Shown: piece after piece, positions 5,415 through 8,254 of the stretch
How the letters are laid out: the number at the start of each line of letters is the position of its first letter
How positions within the stretch are numbered: the stretch's first letter is position 1
Assembly: GCA_023265215.1 (NCBI GenBank)
Contig: JAHFUH010000147.1
Span: 1 to 8,254 of the forward strand
Length of the DNA stretch: 8,254 nucleotides
Reading direction: 5' to 3'
Source: Acidobacteriota bacterium
GTDB taxonomy: Bacteria > Acidobacteriota > UBA6911
The notes under the pieces: generated by a model
Databases searched by the model: none
Told to the model about the DNA's origin: nothing
The model's input: only the letters and a program-made list of their open reading frames with translations
Translations under genes and position numbers: made by a program

Positions 5415-6599
5415 ATGGCCGATACTATATTCCGTCCCTATAAGGCTTCAGATGCCGAACACAGCGATCGCTCGGCAGGCGATCGCATGCGTCACCGGGA
5501 GAAAGTCCGCCAGTCAATTCGGGAAAACATAGCGGATATTATCGCGGAAGAATCGATTATCGGCAGGGATCACGACAAAATCATAAAAGTTCCAATTCGC
5601 GGCATCAAAGAATACCGATTTGTATACGGGGACAATGCCCGTGGTGTCGGCCAGGGCGAGGGAGACCTGAAGCCTGGTGATGTCATTGAAAACAATTCGG
5701 GCCAGGGGCGCGGCAACGGCCAAGCTGGAGATCAGCCCGGCGTGGATTATTATGAAACCGACATCACAATCGAAGAACTGATTAATATCATGTTCGAAGA
5801 TCTTGAACTGCCTGATCTCGAACGTAAAAGACTGCGTGAAATCGAGACGGAACGCCACAGCCGGCGCAAAGGCTATCGACCGGTAGGAATTCGCCTTCGG
5901 CTGGACAAGAGGCGCACCGTGAAAGAGAAATTGCGTCGCCGTTTTGCCTCAGCCAAAACGAGCGGTGAGAACGATGGGAGGTTCCCTTTTCATCAGGACG
6001 ACCTTGTTTACCGCCATGTCACAACCGATGTCAAAAAGGAATCAAACGCTGTGGTGCTCTGCTTGATGGATACGTCAGGGTCTATGGACACGATGAAAAA
6101 ATACCTGGCGCGCAGCTTCTTTTTCCTTTTGTGTCAGTTTGTCAGTTCGAAATACAGAAGCGTCGAGGTTATTTTTATTGCCCACCACACCCAGGCAAGC
6201 GAGGTCAATGAAGAAGAGTTTTTCAGCAAAGGGGAATCGGGAGGGACGCTCATTTCTTCAGCGTATGAGAAGGCTCTTGAAATTATTGCCGCTCGCTACC
6301 ATCCATCCCTCTGGAATGTTTATGCTTTCCATTGTTCGGACGGAGACAATTTCGATGCCGACAACGATACCGCGTTTAACCGTGCCCAGGAGTTGTGCAA
6401 GGTTTGTAATCTCTTCGGCTATGGCGAGATCAAGCCGAGTGGCCACTATGCTTATGAAAGTTCCATGATGACCATTTTCCGAAAATTAATGGAGCCAAAC
6501 TTCCTGACTATCCGGATTGAACGCAAAGAGGATGTATGGCCGAGTTTCAGAACTTTCCTGTCCAAAGATCGCGCGCCGGACGACCGGACAGGCTCCTAG
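5415..6599 (+). CDS. yeaH: YeaH/YhbH (UPF0229/DUF444) VWA-domain protein
   Basis: A 394-aa protein of the YeaH (E. coli) / YhbH (B. subtilis) family, nearly always next to PrkA. The N-terminal half is charged (RHREKVRQSIRENI, 27-40) and contains IPR-like IKVPIRGIKEYRF, followed by a Gly/Gln-rich flexible linker at about 93-110. The C-terminal half is a von Willebrand A-like fold with a recognisable MIDAS: D219-T-S-G-S223, then Thr278 in GGT, then Asp309 in SDGD. It probably binds a divalent metal and acts as an adaptor for the PrkA AAA+ protein, as MoxR-VWA pairs do (inference). ATG 5415 is the best start, but no Shine-Dalgarno precedes it: the spacer is a tandem heptad repeat, so translation may be coupled to prkA. 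The last residues (about RTGS) and the stop codon are encoded by a dispersed 16-bp repeat, so the native C-terminus may have been altered. Confidence 0.95.
   Translation: MADTIFRPYKASDAEHSDRSAGDRMRHREKVRQSIRENIADIIAEESIIGRDHDKIIKVPIRGIKEYRFVYGDNARGVGQGEGDLKPGDVIENNSGQGRGNGQAGDQPGVDYYETDITIEELINIMFEDLELPDLERKRLREIETERHSRRKGYRPVGIRLRLDKRRTVKEKLRRRFASAKTSGENDGRFPFHQDDLVYRHVTTDVKKESNAVVLCLMDTSGSMDTMKKYLARSFFFLLCQFVSSKYRSVEVIFIAHHTQASEVNEEEFFSKGESGGTLISSAYEKALEIIAARYHPSLWNVYAFHCSDGDNFDADNDTAFNRAQELCKVCNLFGYGEIKPSGHYAYESSMMTIFRKLMEPNFLTIRIERKEDVWPSFRTFLSKDRAPDDRTGS
6557..6592 (+). repeat. Inverted repeat at the yeaH 3' end
   Basis: CCTGTCC (6557-6563) and GGACAGG (6586-6592) are perfect complements around a 22-nt loop, which itself contains CCGG-acga-CCGG (6577-6588). 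The right arm is part of the dispersed repeat. If formed in mRNA, the hairpin ends 5 nt before the spoVR Shine-Dalgarno, so it could influence spoVR translation. Confidence 0.4.
6584..6599 (+). repeat. Dispersed repeat, full 16-bp copy overlapping the yeaH stop
   Basis: CCGGACAGGCTCCTAG is the exact reverse complement of 1118-1133 and shares 13 bp with 3311-3323. Its final TAG is the yeaH stop codon, and its last two bases start the AGGAG (6598-6602) that serves as spoVR ribosome-binding site, 4 nt before the ATG at 6607. Confidence 0.7.
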
Positions 6600-6606
6600 G
6601 AGAGAT

Positions 6607-8019
6607 ATGAGAAGCCTGTACAGCGTCGCCGACCTCGAGGATTGGGATCATCGCATTTTTGAGAAGGTGCAGGAGTTTGGGCTCGATTGCTATCCACAGC
6701 AATTCGAGATTTATGATCACAACCAGATGCTCTCCAGCATGGCTTACTCGGGCGTGCCCTCTCATTATCCGCACTGGTCATACGGCAAGACCTATGAAAA
6801 ACAGAAAACACTGTATGATTATGGTGCTTCAGGCCTCCCTTACGAAATGGTTATCAATTCGAATCCAGCCCTTGCTTATCTGATGCGCGACAATTCATTG
6901 CTTCTTCAAATTCTGACTATCGCGCATGTGTACGGGCATAATGATTTTTTCAAAAACAATTTTACTTTTAGAACGACCCGGGCGGAATATTCAATCGATA
7001 CCTTCAAAGCCCATGGAGATCGCGTCCGAAGTTATGTCGAAGATCCGAGCATTGGGTTGGGAAAAGTGGAAAAGCTTCTCGACGCGGCTCATGCCGTTTC
7101 GCTGCAGTGCCGCCGGAATCTTGCGATCCGGAAGCGCTCCCCCGAAGAAGAACGGAATGTGCTGATTGAGGCTTCACTCCCGCCGTCCGATCCCTTTCAG
7201 AGCATTCACAGCAGAAAAGCCTCAAACCAACCAAACTTGAATAAAATCCCGCCGGTGCCGGATGAAGATTTGCTCCTGTTCATTCGGGACAACAATCCTC
7301 ATTTGTCGGGATGGGAGAAGGATTTGATTACAATCGTGCACGAAGAAGCCCAGTATTTTATTCCGCAGATTGAAACCAAAATAATGAACGAGGGCTGGGC
7401 CACTTTCTGGCACAAACGCATTCTCGACAGTCTGGATTTGCCGCAGGATCTGCAGTGGGAGTTCATTGTCCGACACAACCAGGTTGTCCGACCTTTCAAC
7501 GGCGGCTTAAATCCGTATAATATCGGGCTTGCCATCTGGCAGGAAATTTGCAATACCCCTTCACCGGAGCCAGTTCCCGGCAAAGATGGTGCATCCGGAC
7601 GGCTGTTTGAAGTGCGTGAATCCGACCGCGACAACTCTTTCCTGAGACGGCACCTGACGGAAAAACTAATTCGCGATCTAAACCTGTTCGAATACGAAAC
7701 AAGGGGAGATCAGACCATTGTCCAGAATGTTGCAGATGAAACAGGCTGGCGCAATGTAAAAGAAACATTGCTGAAAAATGCTGGAATGAATTCTTTCCCT
7801 GTAATAAAGGTGGAGGATGCCGATTTCGGGCATAACCACACACTGTATGTGGTTCACTATCATGATGGCCGCGATCTGCAACTCGAATATGCCGAAAAAA
7901 CTCTAGCGTATTTGAATCAACTGTGGGGTGGCGAGGTAGTGCTTGAAACTGCTCTGGACGGCAAACGTTACCTGCTCATTTACAATGACGGCGGATTTTC
8001 AACCAAAGCCCTTCAATAA
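6607..8019 (+). CDS. spoVR: SpoVR family protein (YcgB-like)
   Basis: A 470-aa protein close to the usual length of SpoVR/YcgB proteins (about 470-510). Family signatures are present along the whole chain: HYPHWSYGKTYE from His53, YGHNDFFKNN at 109-118, HEEAQYFIPQ from His245 running into TKIMNEGWATFWH (about 257-269), and RPFNGGLNPYNIG (about 297-309) shortly after. The many conserved His, Glu and Asn residues suggest a metal or catalytic site, but the biochemical role is not known. In Bacillus the gene is needed for normal spore cortex; in Gram-negatives it belongs to stress and stationary-phase regulons together with yeaG and yeaH. The ATG at 6607 is chosen because it starts the family's N-terminus and lies 4 nt after AGGAG; an earlier in-frame start would overlap yeaH by about 80 bp. 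It is the third gene of the operon, only 7 nt after yeaH. Confidence 0.96.
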   Translation: MRSLYSVADLEDWDHRIFEKVQEFGLDCYPQQFEIYDHNQMLSSMAYSGVPSHYPHWSYGKTYEKQKTLYDYGASGLPYEMVINSNPALAYLMRDNSLLLQILTIAHVYGHNDFFKNNFTFRTTRAEYSIDTFKAHGDRVRSYVEDPSIGLGKVEKLLDAAHAVSLQCRRNLAIRKRSPEEERNVLIEASLPPSDPFQSIHSRKASNQPNLNKIPPVPDEDLLLFIRDNNPHLSGWEKDLITIVHEEAQYFIPQIETKIMNEGWATFWHKRILDSLDLPQDLQWEFIVRHNQVVRPFNGGLNPYNIGLAIWQEICNTPSPEPVPGKDGASGRLFEVRESDRDNSFLRRHLTEKLIRDLNLFEYETRGDQTIVQNVADETGWRNVKETLLKNAGMNSFPVIKVEDADFGHNHTLYVVHYHDGRDLQLEYAEKTLAYLNQLWGGEVVLETALDGKRYLLIYNDGGFSTKALQ

Positions 8020-8085
8020 GAGACAAAACCGCCCTGGGAACGCCCGCGCTATGGAAGAAGCGAAAGCCTAAGTGCTGAATGGCTC
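8020..8085. other. Short spacer after spoVR, no gene or clear terminator
   Basis: I see no gene and no GC-stem followed by a T-run in this stretch. GGG-AAC-GCCC around 8037-8045 is the only small pairing. The operon may end in the palindromic element that follows. Confidence 0.4.
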
Positions 8086-8243
8086 AAATATGGCAACGAA
8101 AAAATAACGCAAAGACGCAGAGGCGCAAAGGAGCAAATAATATGTTGCACAACGCGCCTGGCTCGCCGTTCCTTCACCAAACAATGGTCATTTCAATTTG
8201 CTTTGCTTAGCGCCTTAGCGTTAAAAAATACGTTGCCATATTT
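8086..8243. repeat. MITE-like palindromic element with 8-bp periodic arms
   Basis: AAATATGGCAACG (8086-8098) and CGTTGCCATATTT (8231-8243) are perfect 13-bp terminal inverted repeats. The similarity goes outward with a 2-nt offset (GGCTC on the left; GGTTCAT in reverse complement on the right). Inside the left arm, 8106-8137 reads as four 8-mers: AACGCAAA, GACGCAGA, GGCGCAAA, GGAGCAAA. Inside the right arm the reverse complement reads AACGCTAA, GGCGCTAA (8207-8222). The centre is unique and has no transposase. It most likely is a non-autonomous or REP-type element of about 160 bp, placed downstream of spoVR. Confidence 0.7.
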
Positions 8244-8254
8244 ATGAACCATAG

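Noticed and set aside
6517..6606. Earlier in-frame start for spoVR
   Set aside because: It would extend the protein by 30 residues that overlap yeaH; family N-terminus and AGGAG support 6607.
8106..8137. CRISPR-like repeat array
   Set aside because: The units are 8 bp, contiguous and without spacers, so this is a simple tandem repeat.
8020..8254. An additional small gene after spoVR
   Set aside because: An open frame can be read, but it runs through the palindromic repeat, has no ribosome-binding site and no protein-like pattern.

Overview
The window looks like ordinary chromosome of a Gram-negative, non-enterobacterial bacterium of roughly 50% G+C. The evidence is an envelope-stress pair (zinc-finger anti-sigma factor plus a Spy/CpxP-like protein), a MutY, and a PrkA-YeaH-SpoVR cluster without Bacillus-like sporulation genes around it. 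The mix of a DUF4342 protein, a short Myb/SANT-like DNA-binding protein and many intergenic repeats would fit Desulfobacterota or a related lineage. That placement is an inference of low certainty, because no rRNA or single-lineage marker is present.

Layout: (1) 36-1000, plus strand: an anti-sigma factor overlaps a periplasmic Spy/CpxP/ZraP-like protein by 4 bp (ATGA). The usual ECF sigma gene would lie just off the left edge. (2) 1001-1279: a convergent gap with a 71% G+C palindromic segment that begins with a dispersed 16-bp repeat. (3) 1280-2308, minus strand: mutY, complete with catalytic residues and Fe-S cysteines. (4) 2309-2535: a divergent AT-rich gap. (5) 2536-3147, plus strand: a 95-aa Myb/SANT-like protein starting at TTG, then a DUF4342 protein. 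(6) 3148-3441: a gene-free leader with a stem-loop, one copy of the dispersed repeat, and three TTGGCA motifs just before prkA. (7) 3442-8019, plus strand: the prkA-yeaH-spoVR operon, with gaps of 35 and 7 nt. (8) 8020-8254: a palindromic MITE-like element with 8-bp periodic arms.

How the genes work together: prkA, yeaH and spoVR form a widely conserved module linked to starvation, stationary phase and stress in Gram-negatives, and to sporulation in Bacillus. PrkA is an AAA+ protein historically called a Ser/Thr kinase, YeaH is a VWA-domain partner, and SpoVR is a conserved protein of unclear biochemistry. All three look intact here.

The most noteworthy signals are non-coding. A 16-bp sequence occurs exactly at 1118-1133 (minus) and 6584-6599 (plus), with a 13-bp version at 3311-3323. 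The 6584-6599 copy supplies the last codons and stop of yeaH and most of the spoVR ribosome-binding site. A perfect 7-bp tandem repeat fills most of the prkA-yeaH gap, and an inverted element with 8-bp periodic arms follows spoVR. I found no convincing new enzymatic, defence or mobile system.
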